Below are positions 1 through 7,273 of a stretch of 17,149 nt of DNA, piece after piece. Position numbers and translations under genes: made by a program. The DNA is taken from positions 1 to 17,149 of the forward strand of contig CAZCOA010000050.1 of NCBI GenBank assembly GCA_964500225.1. Direction: 5' to 3'. Origin of the DNA: JAAYDY01 sp964500225 (lineage in GTDB: Bacteria; Planctomycetota; Phycisphaerae; FEN-1346; JAACEH01). Numbering within the stretch: the first letter of the stretch is position 1; the number at the start of each line of letters is the position of its first letter. The notes beneath the pieces were generated by a model. That model did no database searches and was not told the DNA's origin. It was given only the letters and a program-made list of their open reading frames with translations.

Positions 1-833
1 TCTGCCCGATCAAGCGGTGTTGGGGGCCGTGCGCGGGCCGGATTTCGCGCGACGAGTACCGGCGCACAATCCAACGGTTTCGGCGGTTCCTCGAAGGCAA
101 GCGACAGCCACTGCTGGTCGCGATGCGGCGTGAGATGAAGGCCCTGTCGGACGCGCAACGGTACGAGGAGGCCGCTCGCATCCGCGACCAGTTGCAGGCC
201 ATCGAAAGCCTGGCCAACCGCGGGCTGGTGGACGTACACGTGCAGCCGGAGGTCTTCCAGCGAGACACCGAGCAGGGGCTGGCCGCGCTGGCTCGCGTGG
301 TGGGCCGCGAGCGGATCCGCACGATCGAGGGCGTGGACATCGCGAACCTCAGTGGCCGCGAGGCGGTGGGGTCGCTGGTGACGTTCATCGACGGGCGGCC
401 GTTGAAGTCGGGTTACCGGCGGTTCCGCATCCGGACAGTGGAAGGGCAGGACGACTTCGCCTCGGTGGCCGAGGTGGTGTCCCGGCGGTTTCGGAGGCTC
501 CAGGACGAGGGTCTGCCGCCGCCGGACGTGTTACTGATCGACGGCGGGCCGGGGCAGCTCCATGCCGCTCTGGCGAGCCTCGGGAGCCTGGGCATCGACG
601 GCGTGGCGGTCATCAGCCTGGCCAAACGGGCCGAGGAGCTCTACCTGCCCGGGCAACGCGAACCGATGCGGCTGCCGCGAACACACGCCGGCCTTCAGAT
701 TCTCCAGTATGTGCGGGACGAGGCCCATCGGTTCGCCCAGCACTACCACCACATCCTCCGCCGCCGCAGCGTCCTGGGCGCCCGGGCCGACCGCCTGCCA
801 CGCCGCGGGCGGGGCAAACGGCGCGCCGAATGA
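1..833 (+). CDS. uvrC: Excinuclease ABC subunit C, 3' part (5' end outside window)
   Basis: UvrC makes both incisions flanking a DNA lesion in nucleotide excision repair, after handover from UvrA and UvrB. The frame is open from base 3, so the gene begins before the window. The visible part starts at the conserved cysteine cluster (CPIKRCWGPCAGR), which in UvrC proteins belongs to an iron-sulfur site. The UVR helix pair that contacts UvrB follows (AQRYEEAARIRDQL, about 150-195). Then comes the RNase H-like nuclease domain. Likely catalytic residues are Asp at 336 (GVDIANLSG), Asp at 540 (LLIDGGPGQ) and His at 726 (RDEAHRFA). The protein stops about 20 residues after the nuclease domain in a basic tail, where most UvrC proteins carry a C-terminal helix-hairpin-helix domain. 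The GIY-YIG domain would lie upstream of the window. Identity is secure; the first methionine inside the frame (123) is internal, not the start. Confidence 0.95.
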   Translation, partial: CPIKRCWGPCAGRISRDEYRRTIQRFRRFLEGKRQPLLVAMRREMKALSDAQRYEEAARIRDQLQAIESLANRGLVDVHVQPEVFQRDTEQGLAALARVVGRERIRTIEGVDIANLSGREAVGSLVTFIDGRPLKSGYRRFRIRTVEGQDDFASVAEVVSRRFRRLQDEGLPPPDVLLIDGGPGQLHAALASLGSLGIDGVAVISLAKRAEELYLPGQREPMRLPRTHAGLQILQYVRDEAHRFAQHYHHILRRRSVLGARADRLPRRGRGKRRAE

Positions 834-887
834 CTCCATCCAGGTAAAAATCCCAGGAATCGACCTCTCCGTGAATATCCGCCCCAG

Positions 888-915
888 GTGTCACGTCCGA
901 TAATGCGACGGACAC
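888..915 (+). other. Hairpin downstream of uvrC
   Basis: GTGTC-A-CGTC (888-897) pairs with GACG-GACAC (907-915), with one bulged A and a 9-nt loop. It lies 54 bases after the uvrC stop. There is no T-run after it, so it may help end the uvrC transcript or be an RNA structure of no known role. Nothing else in 834-930 looks coding. Confidence 0.3.
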
Positions 916-957
916 CATACGGAATCTGATGAAAATGATACTGAAAACGAGGCGGAT

Positions 958-986
958 TTGATTGTGGCCGCAGGCCATGCTATACT
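958..986 (+). promoter_or_regulatory. Sigma70-type promoter of the TPR gene
   Basis: TTGATT (958-963) and TATACT (981-986) are separated by exactly 17 bases, and TG precedes the -10 as TGC, giving an extended -10. Transcription would start near 993, about 36 bases before the TPR gene ATG. An AT-rich tract (931-948) lies just upstream of the -35. Confidence 0.65.
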
Positions 987-1015
987 GGGGATGAAGGTGG
1001 GGACGTTCTTCTGTT

Positions 1016-1021
1016 GAGGGG
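1016..1021 (+). promoter_or_regulatory. Ribosome binding site of the TPR gene
   Basis: GAGGGG lies seven bases before the ATG at 1029. It overlaps the in-frame TTG at 1014, so it decides the start in favour of the ATG. Confidence 0.7.
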
Positions 1022-1028
1022 TCAACCG

Positions 1029-1490
1029 ATGAACCGCAAACCTGCTGAGACTGTTCGCCCGTTCTGGAAACATTGGGATTTTACTATTGATAACGCGGCC
1101 GACGCTCCGTCTCGCGTGCTGCGGCGGTTCGACAAGTCGCAGATCGAGTTTGAAATCGGGTTCCTGGAAGATATCCTCGCCCGCAACCCGACGCACCTGG
1201 ACACCATGAAGCTGTTGGCCGATCTCTACACGCGAAACCGGCAGTACCGCCAGGGCCTGAAGCTGGATCGGCAGATCGTGGCGGCCTTGCCGCGCGATGC
1301 CACCGCCCATTACAACCTGGCGTGCAGCCTGGCCCTGACGAATCGGCTGGACGAGTGTTTCGAGCGGCTGAACCAGGCCATCCGCCTCGGGTACCGGGAA
1401 TACGAGCACATGGCCCTGGACCCCGACTTGGAGGCCGCCCGGAAGGATCCGCGATGGGCCGCCCTGTTCGGCATCCCGACCGAAGTCTGA
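1029..1490 (+). CDS. Small tetratricopeptide-repeat protein
   Basis: This is a 153-residue soluble protein without signal peptide or membrane segment. After an N-terminal segment of about 50 residues it shows at least two TPR-like helix pairs. One is around ARNPTHLDTMKLLADLYTRN and the next is PRDATAHYNLACSLALTNR. It ends with the closing helix and tail common in short TPR proteins (AIRLGY...LDPDLEAARKDPRWAALFG). TPR arrays bind other proteins; the partner cannot be read from the sequence. The ATG at 1029 has a GAGGGG box seven bases upstream, and its own promoter lies at 958-986. A terminator-like hairpin follows at 1518-1548, so the gene looks monocistronic between uvrC and rsmD. The function is unknown. 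Confidence 0.85.
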   Translation: MNRKPAETVRPFWKHWDFTIDNAADAPSRVLRRFDKSQIEFEIGFLEDILARNPTHLDTMKLLADLYTRNRQYRQGLKLDRQIVAALPRDATAHYNLACSLALTNRLDECFERLNQAIRLGYREYEHMALDPDLEAARKDPRWAALFGIPTEV

Positions 1491-1517
1491 GTCTATCGCA
1501 CACAGCCTAGGTTAACG

Positions 1518-1548
1518 GGCCCCGCCGCCGGATGACCGGCGCGGGGCC
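1518..1548 (+). terminator. Terminator-like hairpin after the TPR gene
   Basis: A GC-rich stem (1518-1531 with 1536-1548, one bulged base) has an ATGA loop and is followed by TTCT. It lies 27 bases after the TPR stop. The T-run is short, so intrinsic termination is likely but not certain. The core 17-mer recurs in inverted orientation at 8543-8559. Confidence 0.6.
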
Positions 1549-1663
1549 TTCTGTTGGCCGCAGTGCCTTGCGGAGACGCCCGCCCTGCAATTTGGTTGAA
1601 CCGCCCGGCCGGCGGCGATATTCTCGGCGGCAGAGACACAGCTATTCGGAGAACCGTGACGCC

Positions 1664-2287
1664 ATGAGAATCATTGCAGGGCTTCGACGGGGCATGAAGC
1701 TGGAGCCGCCGCGCGGCAAAGACGTCACGCGGCCGATCACCGACCGCGTGAAGGAGAACCTTTTTAACATCCTCCAGACCGAGGTCCCCGGGGCGACCGT
1801 GCTGGACCTGTTCGCAGGAACCGGGAGCCTGGGCCTGGAAGCCCTGAGCCGCGGCGCTCGCTGGGCAACCTTCGTCGAGCAGAACGCCGAAGCCGCCGCC
1901 CTGCTCCGCCATAACATCGAACACGTCCGCTTCACGGAATCGTCGCGGGTGATCCGGGGCGACGCCCTGCACCTTCGGCCGGCAATCGTTGAGACGGCCA
2001 TGCGCGATCCGGCCGGGCCGCTCGTGTTCGACCTGGTGTTCCTCGACCCGCCGTACCGGATGATGGAGAACGAGACCGACCGGCAACGGATCGGCGAGAG
2101 CCTCGCGCAATTGGCCTCGTTCGGTGCGCTTGCGCCGGAGGCGGTTATTGTTGTGCGGCACGAGTCGCGCACGTCCGTGGAGTACCGCTGGCCGGGGCTG
2201 CGCGTGACGGACTCGCGGCGGTACGGGTCGATGACCCTCGACTTTCTGCGACCGGTTCCACCGTCCGATGCCTCGGCGTCACCATGA
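1664..2287 (+). CDS. rsmD: 16S rRNA (guanine-N2)-methyltransferase RsmD
   Basis: RsmD transfers a methyl group from S-adenosylmethionine to N2 of G966 of 16S rRNA (E. coli numbering) in the assembling 30S subunit. The 207-residue product begins MRIIAGLRRGMKLEPP, the typical RsmD N-terminus, followed by TRPITDRVKENLFNIL. The SAM-binding motif I is D48-LFAGTGSLGLEALSRGA. The catalytic motif IV is D128-PPY at the end of FDLVFLDPPY. The C-terminus shows the usual GSMTLDFL strand. The frame is open further upstream, but only the ATG at 1664 gives the family N-terminus and length; a GGAG lies 12 bases upstream. Its stop overlaps the start of the next gene (ATGA at 2284-2287), so translation is probably coupled. 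Confidence 0.93.
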   Translation: MRIIAGLRRGMKLEPPRGKDVTRPITDRVKENLFNILQTEVPGATVLDLFAGTGSLGLEALSRGARWATFVEQNAEAAALLRHNIEHVRFTESSRVIRGDALHLRPAIVETAMRDPAGPLVFDLVFLDPPYRMMENETDRQRIGESLAQLASFGALAPEAVIVVRHESRTSVEYRWPGLRVTDSRRYGSMTLDFLRPVPPSDASASP

Positions 2288-3621
2288 CAAACCGCGAACT
2301 GGCCATCTTCATCATTCGACGGTTGCGAGCCCACGGTCACGAGGCGCTGCTGGCGGGCGGTTGCGTCCGCGACCGGCTGCTCGGCCGACGGCCGAAGGAT
2401 TATGACGTGGCCACCAGCGCGACGCCGGATCAGGTGCAGCCGCTGTTCCGCAAGACGCTGGCCGTCGGTGCCCAGTTCGGCGTGGTCGTGGTGCTGAGCG
2501 GCAAGGCACGGGTCGAGGTGGCCACGTTCCGCAGCGACGAGAGCTACGCGGATGGCCGTCACCCGACGGCCGTCCGCTTCACGTCGGCCGACCAGGACGC
2601 CCGGCGGCGGGACTTCACGATCAATGCCCTGTTTTACGACCCGCTGCGACGGCGGACGCTCGACTACGTGGGCGGCCTGAAGGATTTGCGGCGCGGCCTC
2701 GTCAGGGCCGTGGGCAACGCCGAGGAGCGGTTCCGCGAGGACCATTTGCGGATGCTCCGGGCGGTGCGGTTCTCGTCGCGGCTTGGGTTTCGGCTGCACC
2801 GCGACACGGCCTCGGCCATACGTCGCCTCGCGCCGCTCATCCGACGCACGAGCGGCGAACGCCTCCGCGACGAGCTGGCCCTGATGCTTACCGACGCTTC
2901 GCGCGCCAAGGCCATGGAGATGGCCCGACGGCTGGGTCTGCTGGAGCAGATTCTGCCGGAAGTGACGGCCATGAAGGGCTGCAAGCAGGGCCGCGTCCAC
3001 CCCGAGGGGGACGCCTGGCGACACACGATGCTGTGTCTGGAGTCGCTCGGCCGGACCGATTTCCTGACGGCTTTGGCGACGCTGCTGCACGACATCGGCA
3101 AACCGCCCACGGCCGACTACTCGGACGGCGGCGTGCACTTCTACGGGCACCCGCAGGTCGGCGCCGAGATGGCCCGGAATATTGCGGCCCGGTTGCGGCT
3201 CTCGGCGGCCCAGACCGACGAACTGGTCTGGGTGGTGCGGCACCACCTGGACTTTCTCCAGGTGCGGCAGATGCGGCCGGCCACGCTCAAACGTATCTTC
3301 CAGAACCCGTATTTTCCGACGCTGGCTCGCGTACAGCGCGCCGACGCCCTGGGCAGCCGATGCACTCTGGCCGACCATCGCTATATCATGAGGGCCTACC
3401 GGCGGACGCTGGCCGAGGGCCTGAAGCCGAAACCCCTGGTGACCGGACACGACCTGCTGGCCATGGGGATGCGTCCCGGACCGGCCGTGGGGCGGATCCT
3501 TGGCGAGTTGTACGACCGCCAACTCGAGGGAACCCTGCCCTCCCGCGGGGCGGCCCTGGCGGCGGCGCGGCGGCTGGTCGCAGAGGCGGATTCCGCCGAC
3601 CGTCGGGATAAACAGTCTTGA
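2284..3621 (+). CDS. cca: CCA-adding-type tRNA nucleotidyltransferase with HD domain
   Basis: This class II nucleotidyltransferase adds or repairs the 3' CCA end of tRNAs. The nucleotidyltransferase head has GGCVRDRLLGRRPKDYD, with the metal-binding Asp39 and Asp41. The nucleotide-selecting motif follows at Arg107-Asp110 (RRRDFTINALFYDP). The RNA-binding neck helices include REDHLRMLRAVRFSSRLGF. An HD phosphohydrolase domain is present, with H269-D270 in LLHDIGKP and further His residues at HFYGHPQ and RHHLDF. The 445-residue length fits HD-containing CCA enzymes. From sequence alone it could also be an A-adding or CC-adding enzyme or a poly(A) polymerase of the same superfamily. No second nucleotidyltransferase is in the window to show division of labour. 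It is translationally coupled to rsmD, and its stop lies inside the promoter of the next gene. Confidence 0.9.
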   Translation: MTNRELAIFIIRRLRAHGHEALLAGGCVRDRLLGRRPKDYDVATSATPDQVQPLFRKTLAVGAQFGVVVVLSGKARVEVATFRSDESYADGRHPTAVRFTSADQDARRRDFTINALFYDPLRRRTLDYVGGLKDLRRGLVRAVGNAEERFREDHLRMLRAVRFSSRLGFRLHRDTASAIRRLAPLIRRTSGERLRDELALMLTDASRAKAMEMARRLGLLEQILPEVTAMKGCKQGRVHPEGDAWRHTMLCLESLGRTDFLTALATLLHDIGKPPTADYSDGGVHFYGHPQVGAEMARNIAARLRLSAAQTDELVWVVRHHLDFLQVRQMRPATLKRIFQNPYFPTLARVQRADALGSRCTLADHRYIMRAYRRTLAEGLKPKPLVTGHDLLAMGMRPGPAVGRILGELYDRQLEGTLPSRGAALAAARRLVAEADSADRRDKQS

Positions 3622-3645
3622 CCGGGTCGCCGGTCCGGGTATAGT
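3618..3645 (+). promoter_or_regulatory. Promoter of the MFS-HEAT gene
   Basis: TTGACC (3618-3623), overlapping the cca stop codon, and TATAGT (3640-3645) are 16 bases apart. Transcription would start near 3652, about 75 bases before the ATG at 3728. The -10 lies inside the inverted repeat 3639-3656. Confidence 0.6.
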
Positions 3646-3656
3646 GCGCGCTATAC
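3639..3656. promoter_or_regulatory. Operator-like inverted repeat over the -10
   Basis: GTATAG (3639-3644) and CTATAC (3651-3656) are perfect inverted arms around TGCGCG. The element covers the -10 and the expected start point, a classic place for a repressor. No regulator gene is adjacent, so the binding protein is unknown. Confidence 0.4.
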
Positions 3657-3727
3657 ACCATGGCGGCACTTCCAGCCAACGGTACTTCCAGGCATGATCC
3701 GACCGAGGCGGCTTCCGCAGGCCGCCG

Positions 3728-6538
3728 ATGTCGTTTGTGGTGGGTCTGATGGGCGACACGAAGCTGACGAGCACCGGCCTGCTGCCCGACGGCAGCCAGC
3801 CGCTGGACATCAACGGGCGTCCGATCACGCCGCGGATGCGACGCCGCGGCATGAACATCAACATCCTCTGTTGCGGCCTGGGCACGTTGTTCGCCGTGGC
3901 GTTCTGGCCGAGCAACGCCCTGTTCTCGATGTACATGACCGAGCGGCTCGGGGCGACCGACCTTCAGGTCGGCTTCTTCGCCGCCATCATCGGCATCGGG
4001 CAACTGTTCCAGTTGGTCGGCGTCTACATCTTCGACCGAACCAAAACGCGCAAGGTGCTCTGGGTGACCCTGGTGCTGGCCTATCGCGTGCTGAGCTTCT
4101 CGGTCGTTGGATTCGCCCTGTACGCACATACCCAGGGAACCAGCTCGACGCTCGTCTGGGCCATGCTGGCGGTGCTGGCGCTGGGCTTCTCGATGGCCCA
4201 GATGACCGCCAACGCCTGGTGGTCGTGGATGGCCGACCTGGCCCCGGAATCCACCCGCGGCCAGTTTTTCGCCAACCGCCAACTGGCCGCGACGCTGGCC
4301 TCCCTCGTCGGCACCCTGCCGGTCATCCTCATCGACAAGATCGGCACCGATGCCCAGGGCAACTATACGGATGCGGCCGATTACGTCTTCATCGGCATCT
4401 TCGCCGTCTGCACCCTGAGCGGCATCGTGGACATCATCATCCACGCCTACATCCCCGAGCCCGCGCGGCTCGACCGGCCCGACAGCCTCACCCTCCGCGA
4501 CACGGTGCGGAACCTCATCAGCCCCATGCTCGACAAGGACTTCCGCCAGTTCACCGTCGCCATGACCTTCGGCGCCTTCTCGGTCATGTTCTGGTCGCCC
4601 TTTGTCTGGCCGTACCTGAAGGACAAATCGACCATCGACATTGCCTACTCGGCGAACCTGATCACCACGGCCCTGGCCGGACTCGGCATGATGATCGGAT
4701 CGCGGTACTGGGGCGTCCTGGTCGATCGTTTCGGGGCCAAACCGGTCCTGGCCATCACGTACAGTGCCGGCCTGCTTTGCGTTTATCTGCTCTTCATCAC
4801 TCCGGGCAACGCCACCCTGCTGGTTTACACCATCGGGGGTCTTCTGGCGGGGTTTATGTGGTCGGGGGTGAACCTGGCCGTGCCGCAGTTGATGCTCACG
4901 CTCTCGCCACAGAAGACGCGCAACAGCTACGTCGCCACCTACGGCGTCATCACGGGCCTGGCCACTTTGATCGGCCCGCTGCTGGCCGGCGCGGTGGGCG
5001 GCGTGGCGCGCGACTATTTCGACAGTCTCCCTTTCCAATGGCGTTGGCCCTGGGGCACCGTCGTCACGCACATGCAGGTGCTGGTGATCGTGGGCATGGT
5101 GTCACGGTTGCTGGTCTATCCGATGATTCTGCGCATCCGCGAGGGCAACGAGAAACCGATGGGTACGGTCCTTTCCACAGTGTTCGGCCCGACGCAATTT
5201 CGGACGTTGTATGCCATGCGTATCTTCGCCGGCCGCGATGCCGACAAAAAGGTGGAGGCCATGCGTCGCATGGGCGCCGAGAGCGACCACTTGGCCGTCA
5301 GCGACCTGATCGAGCACCTCGACGACGCGGATCCGGGCGTGCGGCAGGAGGCTGCCCTGGCCCTGGGACGTATTGGAGGGCCCGAGGCCGTCGCGGCACT
5401 GGTCCGCGAACTGACCGGCCCCGAGAGCGACGTGCGGCCCGAGGCGGTCCGCGCCCTGGGCATGACCGGCGATCCGGCGGCCATTGCGACGCTGAAGCAG
5501 ACGCTCGCCCACCCGGACCTGAGCCTCCGCAAGCAGGCGGCCCAGACCTTGGAGGATTTGCCGGACGCCCAGGCTCAGCAGCCCTTGCTGGAGATGATCC
5601 GCCGCGACGAGTTCGACGTGAGGGAGCTGGTGGCCATGCTGAACCACGACGATCTGGAAGTCCGCCAGGAGGCCACCCTGGCCCTCGGCCGCAAAGGCGG
5701 TCCGCAGGCGGTCGAAGCATTGGCCGCACAGCTCAAGGACCCGCAATCGGACATCCGCCCTGAGGCCGCCAGGGCACTCGGCATGACCGGCGACCGAGAC
5801 ACCGTGCCGCTGCTGGTGAGGTTCCTGTCGGATCCGGACCAGATCGTCCGGGAGCGTGTGACCGAAGCCCTCGGCGAGCTTCAGTCCACCGAAGCCGCCA
5901 AGCCTCTCATGGGCCTGCTGCGTCAGGACGAGTCTCCCACGGTCTTCGGCCATGGCGCCTCCGCGCTGGCGAAGCTGGGCGTCATGGACGCCATCTGGGA
6001 AATCCTGCCCAAAATGCACCAGACCACCAATGTGGCCCTGCGACGGCAACTGGCCACCGCCGTCGGCGACCTCATCGGGCGCCCTGCCGAGTTCTATCAC
6101 CTGATGAATAGCGAGTTCCGAAGCCCGGGCGAACAGGTCTTCAAGCTCGCCCGCCGCACGCGCAAGGACATTGAGCGCGTGGCCCGGCGTTTGGCCGCAG
6201 GCCCACGGGCGCCCCAGGCCGATCCACTGAGGCTGAGCGCGCGGCACGTCGAGGTGGCCGCCGAGCAATTCGAGCTGCAGGACTACAAGAAAGCCATCGA
6301 GCAACTGCACACCGCCGCCATGGAGATTCTCCGCTCCCTGTATGGGTTCGCCGCCGCCGAAGACACTTCCGTCGAGTACGCTCTGAGCAAGAACGGCCGT
6401 TTCGGCGTGGGGCTCTGGTTCCTGCGTGTCGCCCGCGACTATGCCCTGACAGCCGAGAGCAAAGACGAGTTGTTGCGGCTCAATGCGATGCTGGGGTTCC
6501 ACTTCCTCAGCAGTTTCACCGAGACCCTCAGGCCGTGA
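3728..6538 (+). CDS. MFS transporter fused to HEAT repeats
   Basis: A 936-residue protein with three parts. Residues about 40-480 form a major-facilitator membrane domain: alternating hydrophobic segments, basic loops such as DRTKTRK after the second helix, and a WWSWMADLAPESTRGQFFANRQ segment in the middle of the first half. Residues about 520-790 are HEAT/PBS-lyase-type repeats (VRQEAALALG, VRPEAVRALG and others), expected in the cytoplasm after the last membrane helix. They include two consecutive 107-residue copies (525-631 and 632-738). Residues about 830-936 are a predicted helical region (LQDYKKAIEQLHTAAMEILRSLYGF) that I do not recognise. The substrate is unknown; HEAT repeats usually serve as protein-docking scaffolds. 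The start may be 3728 or the ATG at 3749, which has GGTGG five bases upstream. It has its own promoter and is convergent with fliN. Confidence 0.85.
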   Translation: MSFVVGLMGDTKLTSTGLLPDGSQPLDINGRPITPRMRRRGMNINILCCGLGTLFAVAFWPSNALFSMYMTERLGATDLQVGFFAAIIGIGQLFQLVGVYIFDRTKTRKVLWVTLVLAYRVLSFSVVGFALYAHTQGTSSTLVWAMLAVLALGFSMAQMTANAWWSWMADLAPESTRGQFFANRQLAATLASLVGTLPVILIDKIGTDAQGNYTDAADYVFIGIFAVCTLSGIVDIIIHAYIPEPARLDRPDSLTLRDTVRNLISPMLDKDFRQFTVAMTFGAFSVMFWSPFVWPYLKDKSTIDIAYSANLITTALAGLGMMIGSRYWGVLVDRFGAKPVLAITYSAGLLCVYLLFITPGNATLLVYTIGGLLAGFMWSGVNLAVPQLMLTLSPQKTRNSYVATYGVITGLATLIGPLLAGAVGGVARDYFDSLPFQWRWPWGTVVTHMQVLVIVGMVSRLLVYPMILRIREGNEKPMGTVLSTVFGPTQFRTLYAMRIFAGRDADKKVEAMRRMGAESDHLAVSDLIEHLDDADPGVRQEAALALGRIGGPEAVAALVRELTGPESDVRPEAVRALGMTGDPAAIATLKQTLAHPDLSLRKQAAQTLEDLPDAQAQQPLLEMIRRDEFDVRELVAMLNHDDLEVRQEATLALGRKGGPQAVEALAAQLKDPQSDIRPEAARALGMTGDRDTVPLLVRFLSDPDQIVRERVTEALGELQSTEAAKPLMGLLRQDESPTVFGHGASALAKLGVMDAIWEILPKMHQTTNVALRRQLATAVGDLIGRPAEFYHLMNSEFRSPGEQVFKLARRTRKDIERVARRLAAGPRAPQADPLRLSARHVEVAAEQFELQDYKKAIEQLHTAAMEILRSLYGFAAAEDTSVEYALSKNGRFGVGLWFLRVARDYALTAESKDELLRLNAMLGFHFLSSFTETLRP
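5300..5941 (+). repeat. Two tandem 107-codon copies in the HEAT region
   Basis: Copy one spans 5300-5620 and copy two 5621-5941. The encoded units align without gaps: RQEAALALGRIGGPEAV against RQEATLALGRKGGPQAV, and RPEAVRALGMTGD against RPEAARALGMTGD. Each unit holds about three and a half HEAT repeats. This indicates an internal duplication in frame. Confidence 0.7.
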
Positions 6539-6558
6539 GGCGGCTGCATGAAACGCTG

Positions 6559-6593
6559 CGACCCGCATCGCCCTTCGGGGGCGGCACGGGTCG
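6559..6593. terminator. Hairpin between convergent genes
   Basis: CGACCCG (6559-6565) pairs with CGGGTCG (6587-6593), and CGCCC (6569-6573) pairs with GGGCG (6579-6583). There is a three-base internal mismatch and a TTCGG loop. It lies between the MFS-HEAT stop and the fliN stop and could end both transcripts. It has no T-run on either side. Confidence 0.45.
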
Positions 6594-6622
6594 GTTCGTG
6601 TGGGGCCGGCTCCGGGCACGAC

Positions 6623-7219
6623 TCAGGCGCCCAGGGAGCGTATCTTCTGCTGCACCGGCAGAATTTCCTCGATCCGCAGGCCGAATTTCTCGCCGACTTT
6701 TACAGCCACGCCACGGCCGATCGTTTTGTTGTTGACCATCAATTCCAGAGGCTGTTCAGCGTTGCGGGAGAACTCTACGATACTTCCGGGCGTCAGGTCC
6801 ACGATATCGCCGAGGGGAAGCATTTTGTCAGCTAGCTTGACGATGACGGGCACCTGAATCTTGAGAATGCGGCGAACCTCATCGGACAGGTCCGCCAGCG
6901 GATCAACGACCGCCTGAGCACCGCCTCCGCCGTCAACGCCGGCTCCGGCCAGAAGCGACTCGATGCTCGGTCCTTCGTCGGGGCTGCCTGGGGCGTCGGG
7001 GGCAGCCGCCTCGGCGCCGGCCGCGCCGCCGGCGGCAATACCCGCATTCAGCGACGCCGCCAGGGCCTCGGCCTCGGCCATCGCGTCCGACGACGGCGCC
7101 TCGCCGCCGGCCGGGGGCACGACCTCGGCCGCCGGTTCCGCCGCAGCCGCCGCAGGTTCCGAAGACTGATTCTGCTGGACTTCCTCGTCCGCCATAACAC
7201 GTTTTCCACTGTCAAACAT
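6623..7219 (-). CDS. fliN: Flagellar motor switch protein FliN
   Basis: FliN forms part of the C-ring of the flagellar basal body, where it works with FliM and FliG in switching and export. The C-terminal 80 residues are a clear SpoA/FliN domain: RRILKIQVPVIVKLADKMLPLGDIVDL, then GSIVEFSR, LELMVNNKTIGRGVAVKVGEKFGLRI and the closing segment IRSLGA. The N-terminal ~110 residues are an acidic, Ala/Pro/Gly-rich tail, longer than in E. coli FliN (137 residues in total). The start is uncertain: ATG at 7219 (198 residues, weak GGCGG upstream) or ATG at 7195 (MADEEVQQ, 190 residues). It stands alone, not within a flagellar operon, and a FliA-type -10 lies upstream on the same strand. A type III secretion C-ring homologue is possible but less likely. 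Confidence 0.9.
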   Translation of the reverse strand: MFDSGKRVMADEEVQQNQSSEPAAAAAEPAAEVVPPAGGEAPSSDAMAEAEALAASLNAGIAAGGAAGAEAAAPDAPGSPDEGPSIESLLAGAGVDGGGGAQAVVDPLADLSDEVRRILKIQVPVIVKLADKMLPLGDIVDLTPGSIVEFSRNAEQPLELMVNNKTIGRGVAVKVGEKFGLRIEEILPVQQKIRSLGA

Positions 7220-7273
7220 GCCGCCGCCAGCGCAACGCCGCGGCCTCGCGGAGCCTTGCCGCGAGTATTCATT

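Noticed and set aside
1532..1663. Upstream extension of the rsmD frame
   Set aside because: The added residues are Arg/Pro-rich, overlap the terminator hairpin, and are absent from the RsmD family.
3652..3657. TATACA as the -10 of the MFS-HEAT gene
   Set aside because: It lacks a -35 at the right distance; TTGACC with TATAGT is the better pair, and TATACA is mainly the right arm of the inverted repeat.
1642..3936. Long open frame on the minus strand across rsmD and the cca-like gene
   Set aside because: It is opposite two certain genes, is rich in Arg, His, Gln and Pro, and shows no domain. Long antisense frames are expected at this GC content.
3386..5071. Long minus-strand open frame opposite the cca end and the MFS region
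   Set aside because: The composition is that of a shadow (Gly, Arg, Asp, His-rich without hydrophobic core) and the opposite strand encodes clear membrane helices.
3694..5763. 689-codon open frame in another plus-strand phase inside the MFS-HEAT gene
   Set aside because: The translation is Arg/His/Gly/Pro-rich with no family; the other phase gives the transporter.
5102..6619. 505-codon minus-strand frame opposite the HEAT repeats
   Set aside because: It mirrors the repeat periodicity of the real gene and has no independent ribosome binding site or domain.
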